A DNA stretch of 64,000 bases from JAZMZS01 sp045120955. Its GTDB lineage: Bacteria; Bacillota; Clostridia; Oscillospirales; CAG-272. Of the stretch, positions 16,726 through 24,580 are shown piece by piece. The stretch spans positions 1 to 64,000 of the forward strand of contig JBGVFH010000044.1 in NCBI GenBank assembly GCA_045120955.1, given 5' to 3'. Each line of letters begins with the position of its first letter. Within the stretch, counting starts at the first letter, position 1. The notes under the pieces were generated by a model. That model was not told where the DNA came from and ran no database searches. It saw nothing but the letters and a program-made list of their open reading frames with translations. Both the position numbers and the translations under genes were made by a program.

Positions 16726-16805
16726 CTTTACACCTCCCTATGGACTTTAGACCGAGATCTTTGACTCGGTAAGGAGACGGGTATGCAAATTTACCCGTAC
16801 CAATT
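16726..16805 (-). promoter_or_regulatory. Structured leader of rpsF, candidate S6:S18 autoregulatory RNA
   Basis: Minus-strand leader holds two hairpins: ACGGGTA / TACCCGT (within 16776-16801) and ACCGAG / CTCGGT (16751-16770), the latter just before the ribosome site. Autoregulatory S6:S18-binding leaders are known from this operon; whether this one fits that motif was not tested. Confidence 0.5.
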
Positions 16806-16943
16806 CGATATTTTATCATGTTTGACACGGTTTGTCAAGCACTTTTTTATCTTATTTTTGTAATTTCGCATTTTTCTGATATTTTGCCGTCTGTCTTGTG
16901 CAACAAAAAAATTCTGCCGAGTTTTTCATTGTGTGTTGTTTTT

Positions 16944-16970
16944 TTGACAAATATAATTTATAATTATAAT
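16944..16970 (+). promoter_or_regulatory. Candidate promoter of the DUF5662 gene
   Basis: TTGACA at 16944-16949; TATAAT at 16965-16970 (15-bp spacing) or TAATAA at 16967 (17 bp) in a very AT-rich stretch. Confidence 0.5.
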
Positions 16971-17002
16971 AACATTTTATTTTTACGGAAGTTTTGTTTG
17001 AT

Positions 17003-17548
17003 ATGTATATAAAGAATTTCATCGGTCATTTCATGACCATAACACGCCACAGACACGAGGTCATCAAAAACTGTGCAAGGGTAGGAATATTGTGTCAGGG
17101 GCTGAGGCACGACCTGTCAAAGTACAGCCCGAGGGAGTTTTTTCAGGGGGTCAAATACTACAGCGGAACCAAAAGTCCGAATGACGGAGCAAGAGTGGAG
17201 CTTGGGTATTCGAGCGCTTGGATGCATCACAAGGGCAGAAATCTCCATCATTTCGAATATTGGACAGACTATGATCCGAACACACGCAGGGTAACACCTG
17301 TAAAGATGCCGCTTAAGTATGTTGCGGAGATGTTTTGCGACAGAGTGGCGGCGAGCAAAATATATATGAAGGAAAGCTATAACGATGCTTCCCCACTCAA
17401 TTATTTTCTGGGCGGCAAAAAGGTCAGAGACATACACGGCGAGACGTCGGAGCTCATCGAGCATTTTTTGCGTGTGCTCGCCGAGCAGGGAGAGGAGTCG
17501 GCATTTAAGTATGTAAAGGAATATTTACGCACGCACGACGACTACTGA
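17003..17548 (+). CDS. DUF5662-like protein of unknown function
   Basis: 181-residue cytosolic protein. It has a His-rich, highly polar sequence: TITRHRHEVIKNCARVG, the LRHDLSKYSPREFF block, SSAWMHHKGRNLHHFEYW and MFCDRVAASKIY. The His and Asp residues (RHD, HHKGRNLHH) suggest an HD-like metal site, but no enzymatic activity is established. I place it in the DUF5662 family from memory of these blocks. ATG 17003 is preferred to TTG 16994 because ACGGAAG lies 11 bp from the former and only 2 bp from the latter. Monocistronic; unrelated to its neighbours by any visible logic. Confidence 0.7.
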   Translation: MYIKNFIGHFMTITRHRHEVIKNCARVGILCQGLRHDLSKYSPREFFQGVKYYSGTKSPNDGARVELGYSSAWMHHKGRNLHHFEYWTDYDPNTRRVTPVKMPLKYVAEMFCDRVAASKIYMKESYNDASPLNYFLGGKKVRDIHGETSELIEHFLRVLAEQGEESAFKYVKEYLRTHDDY

Positions 17549-17624
17549 GCCATATAAAAATTCCACCATGCAATAGGGTGCTGAGGTCGGTGCGTACTGC
17601 CAATTTTTTTGGAGGTTTTTTGCT

Positions 17625-18296
17625 TTGTATAATATTTTAATAGTTGATGACAATGCCCACATCCGTAAGCTCTACGAGTATACCCTTGAGAAAAACGGCT
17701 TTACCCCTTATCTTGCCTGCGACGCTAAGGAGGCACTCTTGTTGCTCGACAGGGTACACATAGACCTTATACTGCTTGATGTTATGATGCCGGGCATGGA
17801 CGGATATGAGTTTTGCTCATGTCTGAGAGAAAATAAAATGGACCTGCCCGTGCTGATGATAACGGCAAAGTGTACCGCAGATGACAAACGCAGAGGATTT
17901 GTGTGCGGTGTCGACGACTATATGGTAAAGCCCGTTGACGAGATAGAGATGGTCCTTCGCATAAAAGCGCTTTTGCGCAGAGCGAAGATATCCGAGGAGC
18001 AGAGAATAGAGATAGGCACGACCGTGCTTGATTACGGCTCGATGAGTGTGATATGTGCAGACGAGGTGTTTTCACTTCCCAAAAAGGAGTTTCTGCTCTT
18101 GTTCAAGCTTCTGTCATTTCCGTCGAGGACCTTTACCAGAAATCAGCTTATGGAGGAATTTTGGGGCTTTGACAGCGAGAGCGAGCCGAGAACGGTCGAC
18201 GTACATATAAACCGTCTGCGTGATAAATTCAAGGACAATCCCGATTTTGAAATAAAGACCGTGCGAGGGCTTGGATACAAGGCGGAGAAAAAATGA
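17625..18296 (+). CDS. OmpR-family response regulator
   Basis: 223 residues. Receiver domain 1-118: acidic pocket VDDN, phosphoacceptor Asp52 in ILLDVMMPGMDGYEF, the Thr in MITAKCT and the Lys in YMVKPVDE. Winged-helix DNA-binding domain about 125-222: RNQLMEEFWGFDSESEPRTV, then DVHINRLRDKF and IKTVRGLGYK. Start is TTG at 17625, 9 bp after GGAGG; no nearer ATG exists. Overlaps the kinase gene by 4 bp (ATGA), so both come from one transcript. Confidence 0.93.
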   Translation: MYNILIVDDNAHIRKLYEYTLEKNGFTPYLACDAKEALLLLDRVHIDLILLDVMMPGMDGYEFCSCLRENKMDLPVLMITAKCTADDKRRGFVCGVDDYMVKPVDEIEMVLRIKALLRRAKISEEQRIEIGTTVLDYGSMSVICADEVFSLPKKEFLLLFKLLSFPSRTFTRNQLMEEFWGFDSESEPRTVDVHINRLRDKFKDNPDFEIKTVRGLGYKAEKK

Positions 18297-19366
18297 AAAA
18301 TTTAAAAGCTAGAAAAAACAAAAACGTCGAAAAGAACTTTGCCCTGCGTCTGTCTGTATACATTCTAATGGTCATATTTTTCGCCGGAGTAGTCGTCAGC
18401 GCCCTTGTTTTGTGTATACACTATTCGGGGATAACCTTCGGCGGGCATATTGACCTTGTCATAGGTATTGGTGCCGTAGGTGCGGTCATACTGATAGTAG
18501 GTATAATTACTGGAATTCTCAACAGATATCTCATGGAGCCGCTCGAGGCTGTTATTGAGGGAACCAAAAAGATAAAGGACGGTGACTTCAGTGTCCATAT
18601 CGAAAAAAAGCAATCTTTTATAACGAAATATACCGAGCTTGATTCTCTTGCCGACTGCTTTAATGAAATGGCGGAGGAACTTAGAGGGGCTGAGATGTTC
18701 AGCCGTGATTTTATGTCAAATTTCTCACATGAGTTCAAGACTCCCTTAGCTTCTATACGGGGCTTTGCCGCTCAGCTTTACGAAAGCGAGGGCGAGCGTG
18801 AGAAAACGAGAGAATTTGCAAAGATCATTCTCACTGAGTCGGCATATCTTGACAATCTGTGCTCCAACACCCTGATATTTACAAAGCTGGAGGCACAGAG
18901 CTTTGCCGGAAAGCGTGAGGAGTATATGCTTGATGAGCAGCTTCGCTCTGTCATGATATCCTTTGAGCCTCAGTGGAGCGAAAAAAATCTGGATATATCT
19001 ATTGATTCGGTGGATGATATACGGGTGTTTCAATGTGAGGAGCTGTTGGGTCATGTTTGGAGAAATCTGCTTGACAATGCGATAAAATACACGCCCGAGA
19101 ACGGCAGTATAACCGTCAGCTGTGCGGACGGTGATGAGTATGTTACCGTGTGCGTATCCGACACGGGTATCGGCATTGATAAGGAAGATATCGGTCATGT
19201 GTTCGATAAATGCTATCAGTCCAAAAATGTCCGTGCATACGGCGGAAACGGTCTTGGGCTTGCGCTTGCGAAACGTGCTGTGGATGTTTGCGGCGGAGAG
19301 ATAAGCGTTGAGAGTGAGCTTGGCTGCGGCAGCCGCTTCTGCGTAAGCTTGCCCAAAAACCTATGA
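18293..19366 (+). CDS. Sensor histidine kinase with minimal extracellular loop
   Basis: 357 residues. Two membrane helices (about 22-45 and 53-78) separated by under ten residues, so there is no real extracellular sensor. Then HAMP (about 79-130), HisKA with phospho-His in FSHEFKTPLASIRGF, and HATPase: N-box RNLLDNAIKYTPENGSI, VSDTGIGIDKEDIGHVFDKC and GGNGLGLALAKR. Such intramembrane-type kinases often read the state of a partner membrane protein or cell-envelope stress. None of the usual ABC partners is directly adjacent; the lipid/acyl genes start 170 bp downstream. Confidence 0.92.
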   Translation: MKNLKARKNKNVEKNFALRLSVYILMVIFFAGVVVSALVLCIHYSGITFGGHIDLVIGIGAVGAVILIVGIITGILNRYLMEPLEAVIEGTKKIKDGDFSVHIEKKQSFITKYTELDSLADCFNEMAEELRGAEMFSRDFMSNFSHEFKTPLASIRGFAAQLYESEGEREKTREFAKIILTESAYLDNLCSNTLIFTKLEAQSFAGKREEYMLDEQLRSVMISFEPQWSEKNLDISIDSVDDIRVFQCEELLGHVWRNLLDNAIKYTPENGSITVSCADGDEYVTVCVSDTGIGIDKEDIGHVFDKCYQSKNVRAYGGNGLGLALAKRAVDVCGGEISVESELGCGSRFCVSLPKNL

Positions 19367-19385
19367 GTCAAATCGTATAAAAGAA

Positions 19386-19437
19386 AAAAAGCCGAATTGA
19401 AAGGGCTGTTCAAAGCAGACCTTGAAATTCAGCTTTT
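19386..19437 (+). terminator. Imperfect terminator-like hairpin after the kinase
   Basis: AAAAGCCGAATTGAAAGG pairs with CCTTGAAATTCAGCTTTT with a few mismatches. Confidence 0.55.
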
Positions 19438-19532
19438 GACTTTGTAATGTTAAAAAAAATCGGTATTTGTTAACATAAAATTGATGTTCTGCGTATATAA
19501 TACAAAAAGATTTATTGTTTGTAGGAGCAAGC

Positions 19533-20177
19533 ATGAGTATTTGCCGTTTTTTTGATGCTCTTTTAGCAGGCATTGTAAAAATGTGGTACAGGCTTTTTTA
19601 TCCTGTCAAGGTGATGGGAGATGAGGGGGATGTCATGTCCCGACAGAGCGGTGCCAAAATATATGTGTGCAACCATACAAGTATGCATGACGGACTCGTG
19701 ATGAGTTTGCTTTTGCGTCGTGCGAGAGCGAGAGCGGTGATCGCAAAGGATATGATAAAAAACTGTCTTTTCGCCTCGGTTACAAGAGCCGCAGGGTGTA
19801 TCGAGATAGAAAGATACGGTATGGACACGGCATGGCTGCGAAATTCACTTGCGGCGCTTCGGCGGGGTGAGAGCATTATAATATTTCCCGAGGGCAAGAT
19901 CTCACGCAGCGGCGATATTGCAAAATTCAAGGGCGGCTTTATGCTGCTTGCGTTGCTGAGCGGGGCGGAGGTAGTGCTGCTTTTTCATTCGCGCGGCTAC
20001 GGATTTTGCCGAAGTATGCGTCTTTTTGCAAAAAACATCGGAAGATACGAAATAGACCGTTCTGTGAGTGCACAGTATCTTGATATGCTTGCACACGGGG
20101 TCAGAGAAGAAATGTGTAAAATGCAAACAGCGGCGGACGGAGCTGTTTCCGCACGCAGAATTGCTCAAAATCCATGA
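19533..20177 (+). CDS. PlsC-like 1-acylglycerol-3-phosphate acyltransferase
   Basis: About 214 residues. Predicted membrane-associated acyltransferase that esterifies a glycerophosphate-type acceptor with an acyl chain from acyl-ACP or acyl-CoA. The acceptor/donor motifs are present: NHTSMHDGLV (HxxxxD), the IFPEGKISRSGD (FPEG) motif, and FKGGFMLLAL. ATG 19533 has AGGAG 5 bp upstream. Immediately followed by an acyl carrier protein, a patatin-like lipase and a CrtO-like acyltransferase, so it probably makes a specialised acylated lipid rather than being the housekeeping enzyme; that is inference. Confidence 0.88.
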   Translation: MSICRFFDALLAGIVKMWYRLFYPVKVMGDEGDVMSRQSGAKIYVCNHTSMHDGLVMSLLLRRARARAVIAKDMIKNCLFASVTRAAGCIEIERYGMDTAWLRNSLAALRRGESIIIFPEGKISRSGDIAKFKGGFMLLALLSGAEVVLLFHSRGYGFCRSMRLFAKNIGRYEIDRSVSAQYLDMLAHGVREEMCKMQTAADGAVSARRIAQNP

Positions 20178-20195
20178 GTTTAAGGAGATTTGGAT

Positions 20196-20438
20196 ATGAT
20201 AGACGAATTGCTGAGAATCATCAAAACGGTTATACCCGGATATGTATACAAAGCGCAGATAACACAAAAAACGAGAATAAAGGACGACCTCGGTATAGAT
20301 TCGCTGAACATGATGCTCGTAGCTGTCGAGATCGAGGATGAGTACGGGATAGAGTTTGACGGCTCGCAAAGTCCGGATACCGTAGGCGAGCTTATTGATT
20401 ACATCCAAGCCCGCGTTGCCGCAAAGGAGAACGGATGA
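20196..20438 (+). CDS. Stand-alone acyl carrier protein
   Basis: 80 residues. Carrier that holds acyl groups on a 4'-phosphopantetheine attached to the Ser of the DSL motif (DDLGIDSLNMMLVAVEIEDE). Acidic, helical, C-terminal TVGELIDYIQARV typical of ACPs. ATG 20196 is 8 bp after AAGGAG; the in-frame TTG at 20190 is too close. It overlaps the patatin gene by 4 bp. No fatty-acid synthesis genes are adjacent, so this looks like a dedicated second ACP for the acyltransferases around it. Confidence 0.9.
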   Translation: MIDELLRIIKTVIPGYVYKAQITQKTRIKDDLGIDSLNMMLVAVEIEDEYGIEFDGSQSPDTVGELIDYIQARVAAKENG

Positions 20439-21271
20439 AAACGGGTATTGTTCTCGAGGGCGGAGCGCTCAGAGGGATCTTTACCTCGGGCGTTATAGAC
20501 TGCTTTCTTCTCGAAAATATCAGCTTTGATTATGCTATAGGCGTATCGGCGGGGGCAGGCAATATCACGGGATTTAAGAGCGGTCAGGTCGGAAGAACGG
20601 CAAATGTTATTGCCGCATCAAAGGATAATTCGTACTTAGGAATAGCCGAGCTGATACATTCAAGAAAATATCTTAATCTTGACAAAATGTTTGACGTATA
20701 CGGAAAGCACCCGCTGGATTTTGATGCATATTTTTCAGACAAAACGGAGGCGGAATTCACCGTTTGCTGTTGTGAGACGGGAGAGGCTGAGTATCTCAGA
20801 GAGGACTCTGACCCCGAGCGGCTTATCGATATATGCAAGGCGAGCTGCTCTCTGCCCATGCTGTGCGCTCCCGTAGAAATAGACGGAAAGCACTATCTTG
20901 ACGGCGGAATAGGAAATTCCATTCCGTGCGACAGGGCAATGGAAATGGGATGCGACAGGCTTGTTGTCGTTTTGACAAAAGCCGAGGGTGTATCACCGGG
21001 GGATTATTCAAAGTACGGAAGGATAATACGGCATATGTATCCGCAGTACCCCAAGTTCTGGCAGGCGTGCGAAGAGCGTATCGAGCGTTACGAAAAAAGC
21101 GTTGAATACATGAAAACGCTTGAGAGAGAGGGAAAAGCTGTTGTAATAAGACCGATATCTTCTATATCGAAGTTTGAAAGAGACAATGCGGTCCTTCGCT
21201 CTTTTTACAAGCATGGGTACACTGCCGCAAAGCATAATCTTGCGAAAATAAAGAGTTTTTTGGCACGGTAA
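20435..21271 (+). CDS. Patatin-like phospholipase
   Basis: 278 residues. Serine acyl hydrolase with a Ser-Asp dyad: oxyanion-hole motif LEGGALRGIFTSGV, nucleophile elbow GVSAGAGN, and catalytic Asp in YLDGGIGNSIP. No signal peptide, so cytosolic or peripheral. The RssA/YjjU-type family deacylates phospholipids or acts as an acyltransferase. ATG overlaps the ACP stop (ATGA), indicating coupled translation. The coupling to an ACP suggests it could move acyl groups to or from the carrier; inference only. Confidence 0.9.
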   Translation: MKTGIVLEGGALRGIFTSGVIDCFLLENISFDYAIGVSAGAGNITGFKSGQVGRTANVIAASKDNSYLGIAELIHSRKYLNLDKMFDVYGKHPLDFDAYFSDKTEAEFTVCCCETGEAEYLREDSDPERLIDICKASCSLPMLCAPVEIDGKHYLDGGIGNSIPCDRAMEMGCDRLVVVLTKAEGVSPGDYSKYGRIIRHMYPQYPKFWQACEERIERYEKSVEYMKTLEREGKAVVIRPISSISKFERDNAVLRSFYKHGYTAAKHNLAKIKSFLAR

Positions 21272-21306
21272 GCGGTGTTGTTTGTTGTACATATATTACG
21301 GAAAGT

Positions 21307-21855
21307 GTGATTGGTTTGTTATCGAGTATTATATATCTTGCTGTTGTAGGTCTGCTCTCGCATATAATCGGTGAGGCGGTACCGAGGTCGTGGTTCGATC
21401 CTGACTGCTCTTGGTTTTCAGAGCGTTCATGGGAGAAAAACGGTGCTTTTTATGAGAAACTGAATATAAGAAAATGGAAGGATAAGCTCCCTGATAAAAG
21501 TAAATTTATAAAGGGGATGACACCCAAACGCTTTGTAGGAGAGACTGACAGCGCACGGGTACGGCTGCTTATATCCGAGACTTGTGTGTCTGAGTTTGTC
21601 CACTATTCCATCTCCGTTCTGTCATTCGGATGTGTGTTTTTGTCGGGAGGCTTTGGATTTGCTGTGTTTTTGATATTTACCTTATGCAACGTACCGTTTG
21701 CAATGGTGCAGAGATACAACAGACCCAAGCTGAAAAAATTGTATGCGGTGCTTCTGAGAAAAGAACAGAAAAAGAACTGTGAAAATGCATCTGAAAAGAG
21801 TGTTAACAAGTCTTGCGGTGACAGCGAGGAGAGCAGGTTTGCGGGCGTGCATTGA
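21307..21855 (+). CDS. CrtO-like membrane acyltransferase (glycosyl-diaponeurosporenoate acyltransferase family)
   Basis: 182 residues, about three membrane helices. Shares the family blocks with staphylococcal CrtO as I recall them: WEKNGAFYEKLNIRKWKDKL, a central ISETCVSEFVHY segment and NVPFAMVQRYNRPKLKKLY. CrtO acylates a sugar of a glycosylated carotenoid; no carotenoid genes are present here, so another glycolipid is the likelier acceptor. Start uncertain: GTG 21307 is near GGAAAG (2 bp), TTG 21316 has better spacing. A Lys/Ser-rich tail follows the last helix. Last gene of the acyl-lipid cluster. Confidence 0.8.
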   Translation: MIGLLSSIIYLAVVGLLSHIIGEAVPRSWFDPDCSWFSERSWEKNGAFYEKLNIRKWKDKLPDKSKFIKGMTPKRFVGETDSARVRLLISETCVSEFVHYSISVLSFGCVFLSGGFGFAVFLIFTLCNVPFAMVQRYNRPKLKKLYAVLLRKEQKKNCENASEKSVNKSCGDSEESRFAGVH

Positions 21856-21905
21856 TGCGTAGCGCACTTTGCGCTTTTGTGGATTCATAAAAAAACCGCA
21901 AATTC

Positions 21906-21934
21906 TTGACAAATTACAAAATTTACCGTATAAT
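21906..21934 (+). promoter_or_regulatory. Sigma-A promoter of the HPr-like gene
   Basis: TTGACA (21906-21911), 17 bp, TATAAT (21929-21934). Confidence 0.85.
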
Positions 21935-21980
21935 TGTATGTAAGTTGACAGTAATATAACGAAAGGTACGATATAATACA

Positions 21981-22211
21981 ATGAAGAGCGTTAATATCAA
22001 GCTCCCGACTATCGAAGCTGTACAGGACTTTGTCGAGGCGGTCAGCATTTTTGACGAGGATATTTCTCTTTCAAGCGGAAGATATATAGTCGATGCGAAA
22101 TCTATCATGGGTATCTTCAGCTTAGACTTGCGAATGCCGATATGCATGAGTGTTGACTCGGACGACTGCAGCCGTATTTTCGATGCGGTCGAAAAATATA
22201 TAGTAAAGTGA
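21981..22211 (+). CDS. HPr-like protein lacking the phosphoacceptor histidine
   Basis: 76 residues with the HPr fold signature: VEAVSIFDEDISLSSGRYIV aligns with the region after the active site, and DAKSIMGIFSLDL matches the KSIMGVMSL segment that contains regulatory Ser46 in Bacillus HPr. Where HPr has the HARPA active site this protein has TIEAVQDF, with no His at all. It therefore cannot carry PTS phosphate on His15 but might still be bound or phosphorylated at the Ser. Monocistronic with its own consensus promoter and terminator. Homologues are common in Clostridia as 'HPr family' but have no known role. Confidence 0.8.
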   Translation: MKSVNIKLPTIEAVQDFVEAVSIFDEDISLSSGRYIVDAKSIMGIFSLDLRMPICMSVDSDDCSRIFDAVEKYIVK

Positions 22212-22217
22212 TTTTTA

Positions 22218-22252
22218 ACAAAGCCGACAGTTACTGCTCGGCTTTCTGTTTT
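22218..22252 (+). terminator. Terminator after the HPr-like gene
   Basis: AAAGCCGA / TCGGCTTT stem, then CTGTTTTTT. Confidence 0.85.
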
Positions 22253-22336
22253 TTAAGAAATTGTAAAAAATAGGAAAAAAGCGAGAATTTCGGTATCTGC
22301 AAGCCCTGTTTAGACTGAGTATAAGGGTGTATTTTC

Positions 22337-22365
22337 TTGACATATACATTATAATATAGTATAAT
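22337..22365 (+). promoter_or_regulatory. Sigma-A promoter upstream of the exopolysaccharide region
   Basis: TTGACA (22337-22342), 17 bp, TATAAT (22360-22365); start codon at 22446. Confidence 0.85.
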
Positions 22366-22445
22366 AAACAAGATTGCAGAGTCACGAAGCTTTGCAAAAA
22401 AGATGAATTTTTGTTATATTTTAAGATTTTGTATGAGGTTTTAAG

Positions 22446-24560
22446 ATGAGAAGAAAAAGTGTTTTGTCAGTTGTTTGTTTGCTTGTTTTTGCTATGCTTT
22501 GCGGTTCTTTTACCTGCACAGCTTATGCTGATACAGACAATACGGGTGCGGTGAGCACGGGTGAGGAGATCAGCTCGGGCACAGACACGGAGGACACCGA
22601 TACATCCGCACAGGAAAGCTCTGATGACAGCACGAATACAGGCGGTACAGTTACTCCGCCCGAGGATGAGTCAAAGTATACGGTCACATTGCTCGATACG
22701 AACACCACGTTTAATATGACGGAGCAAAACGGTGTGTATACCTACACGGCAACGCTTGTGGGCGACTCTCTCTACGGCTTTTCGATAAACAGAGAAGGCA
22801 ATGCCATAGGCGGCGTTACATATCTGCTGTACAAAAGCTCAGACGGAAAGGTTTCGTTTACTTACAGCAGCATAGACGGTGTAGAGCTTGTGTGTGAAAG
22901 CGGCGACGTATATGACAAGTTCGATTTTGAGAAAAATATATACTGTGTGAGCGTTGAGGGTGGTTATTTTGACGAACTTGTCGGAAAGTTCAAGGGTAAA
23001 AAGCTGACCGAATTTTACTTTCCCGCAGGCGAAGCTATAAGCATAGCCGCAAATACCGTTGATGACGATAAGGAATTCGACACTTGGAGCACGAGCTCAA
23101 CAGCAGTCAACTTTGAAAGCAAAACAAATGAAAAAACCGAGATTACGATTTCCGGTGTAAAAAAGAACATCACCGTAAAAGCAAACTTTAAAAACAAGGT
23201 TTTTTCTCTTGAGGAGCTTATAAAAGACATAAAGGATATCACGCTCGAACAGAGCTACACGACAACAAATACCATCAAGCTCACCTCGGGTGAGTACGTT
23301 ATCGACCTTGGCGGATATGATATCGTAAGCTCGGATACCGTTTTTGAGGTAGCGGGTGCAACTCTTACGATAGAGGGAGAGGGAAGCATTCAGTCTACAA
23401 AGTCAAGCGGCTACGGAATATTGCTCAGCAGCGGCTCGCTTATTATAAAAGGGGGCGATATTTCGGGTCAGATCTCGGGTATTGAGGCGAAGGGCGGAAA
23501 TTTGGAGATCAGTGGCGGAAGTGTTTTCGGAAAAACATCGGCTGCGGTGCGCTTCTATTCGTCATGCGAGGCGATTATAAGCGGCGGTAATTTCAGCGGT
23601 TCTGTTACTACCCAGACCTCCGTTTCGATCAGCGGCGGTAATATTACCGTTAACGGCGGTACGTTCAAAGGTACAAAAACGGTGGCAAAGTACGGCACGA
23701 GCGGAGAGCTGAAGATATATGCCGGTACATTTGAGGCGGATGTTACGGACTTTATGGCAGATGGCAGCTCTATCGAGCAAGCGGCAAACGGTATGTACAT
23801 TGTTACCGTAGATCAGGCAAAATACTCGGTTACGGTATTCGGCGGTAAAGGCGGCGGAATGTACAAGGCAGGTCAGACTGTTACCCTTACAGCCAACGCT
23901 GACGAGGACATATCATCCTTTGACGGATGGAGCGTGGTTTCGGGTGAGCTTCAGCTTTCAAATACGTCATCGAGAACTATCAGCTTTACAATGCCGGAAT
24001 TCGATGTTGTGTTAAAGGCGAATTTTGTTATCACGGATACTGTGGAGGCAGGTCAGATAGGCTCGGACACTCTTCCTCCCGAAGCTACCGCGACCGAGAC
24101 TCAGCCGAATGCCAATGACTCAACAGAAACAGACTTGGATTCCGTTAATTCTCCCCTTGCTCCCGCTGAGACTACGGGTGTATCGGGTTCGAGTGCCGGT
24201 GGTTCATTTGCAATAATAGTTATTATAATAATCTTGGTCGCTCTGCTTGTTGCGGCTATAGCGGTATCTGCAATTCTCATAGTCCGCAAGTACAAAATAG
24301 AAAAAGCGGCGGCTGAGAGAGCGGAGCTTGGTGATAGCCTTGTTGACGATCTTGCAGACCAGCTCTCCGAGCTTGATTTCGGTGATGCGGAAAAAGATGC
24401 CGCTGCAGGTGCCGCTGCAGGTGCTGTTGAGCTTGGCGATAACGATGTTAAGCTCAGGGCGGTAAAAAAGGTGAGTGAACCTAAGCATTCGCAGCAGGAT
24501 GCAGACGATCTTACGCAGACCCGAGAGATGAAAAAGGATGCGGAGCATCATCAGGAATAA
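22446..24560 (+). CDS. Secreted beta-helix protein with C-terminal membrane anchor and acidic cytoplasmic tail
   Basis: 704 residues. Signal peptide (about 1-29, ending TAYADT), a Ser/Thr/Asp-rich linker, then a region with repeated ISGGNFSGS / TVNGGTFKGT strands (about 290-440) typical of right-handed beta-helices. An InlB-type B-repeat-like domain follows (VTVFGGKGGGMYKAGQTVTL ... FDGWSV ... VVLKANF, about 455-530) and an earlier related unit (FDTWST ... ITVKANFKN). A second Thr/Ser linker precedes a membrane helix (about 585-615), then an acidic ~90-residue tail inside the cell. Not a sortase substrate. First gene before the exopolysaccharide genes; may bind or organise the polymer. The 20-bp gap to the Wzy gene suggests cotranscription. 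Confidence 0.75.
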   Translation: MRRKSVLSVVCLLVFAMLCGSFTCTAYADTDNTGAVSTGEEISSGTDTEDTDTSAQESSDDSTNTGGTVTPPEDESKYTVTLLDTNTTFNMTEQNGVYTYTATLVGDSLYGFSINREGNAIGGVTYLLYKSSDGKVSFTYSSIDGVELVCESGDVYDKFDFEKNIYCVSVEGGYFDELVGKFKGKKLTEFYFPAGEAISIAANTVDDDKEFDTWSTSSTAVNFESKTNEKTEITISGVKKNITVKANFKNKVFSLEELIKDIKDITLEQSYTTTNTIKLTSGEYVIDLGGYDIVSSDTVFEVAGATLTIEGEGSIQSTKSSGYGILLSSGSLIIKGGDISGQISGIEAKGGNLEISGGSVFGKTSAAVRFYSSCEAIISGGNFSGSVTTQTSVSISGGNITVNGGTFKGTKTVAKYGTSGELKIYAGTFEADVTDFMADGSSIEQAANGMYIVTVDQAKYSVTVFGGKGGGMYKAGQTVTLTANADEDISSFDGWSVVSGELQLSNTSSRTISFTMPEFDVVLKANFVITDTVEAGQIGSDTLPPEATATETQPNANDSTETDLDSVNSPLAPAETTGVSGSSAGGSFAIIVIIIILVALLVAAIAVSAILIVRKYKIEKAAAERAELGDSLVDDLADQLSELDFGDAEKDAAAGAAAGAVELGDNDVKLRAVKKVSEPKHSQQDADDLTQTREMKKDAEHHQE

Positions 24561-24580
24561 CAAATATTTTTGGATAAATA

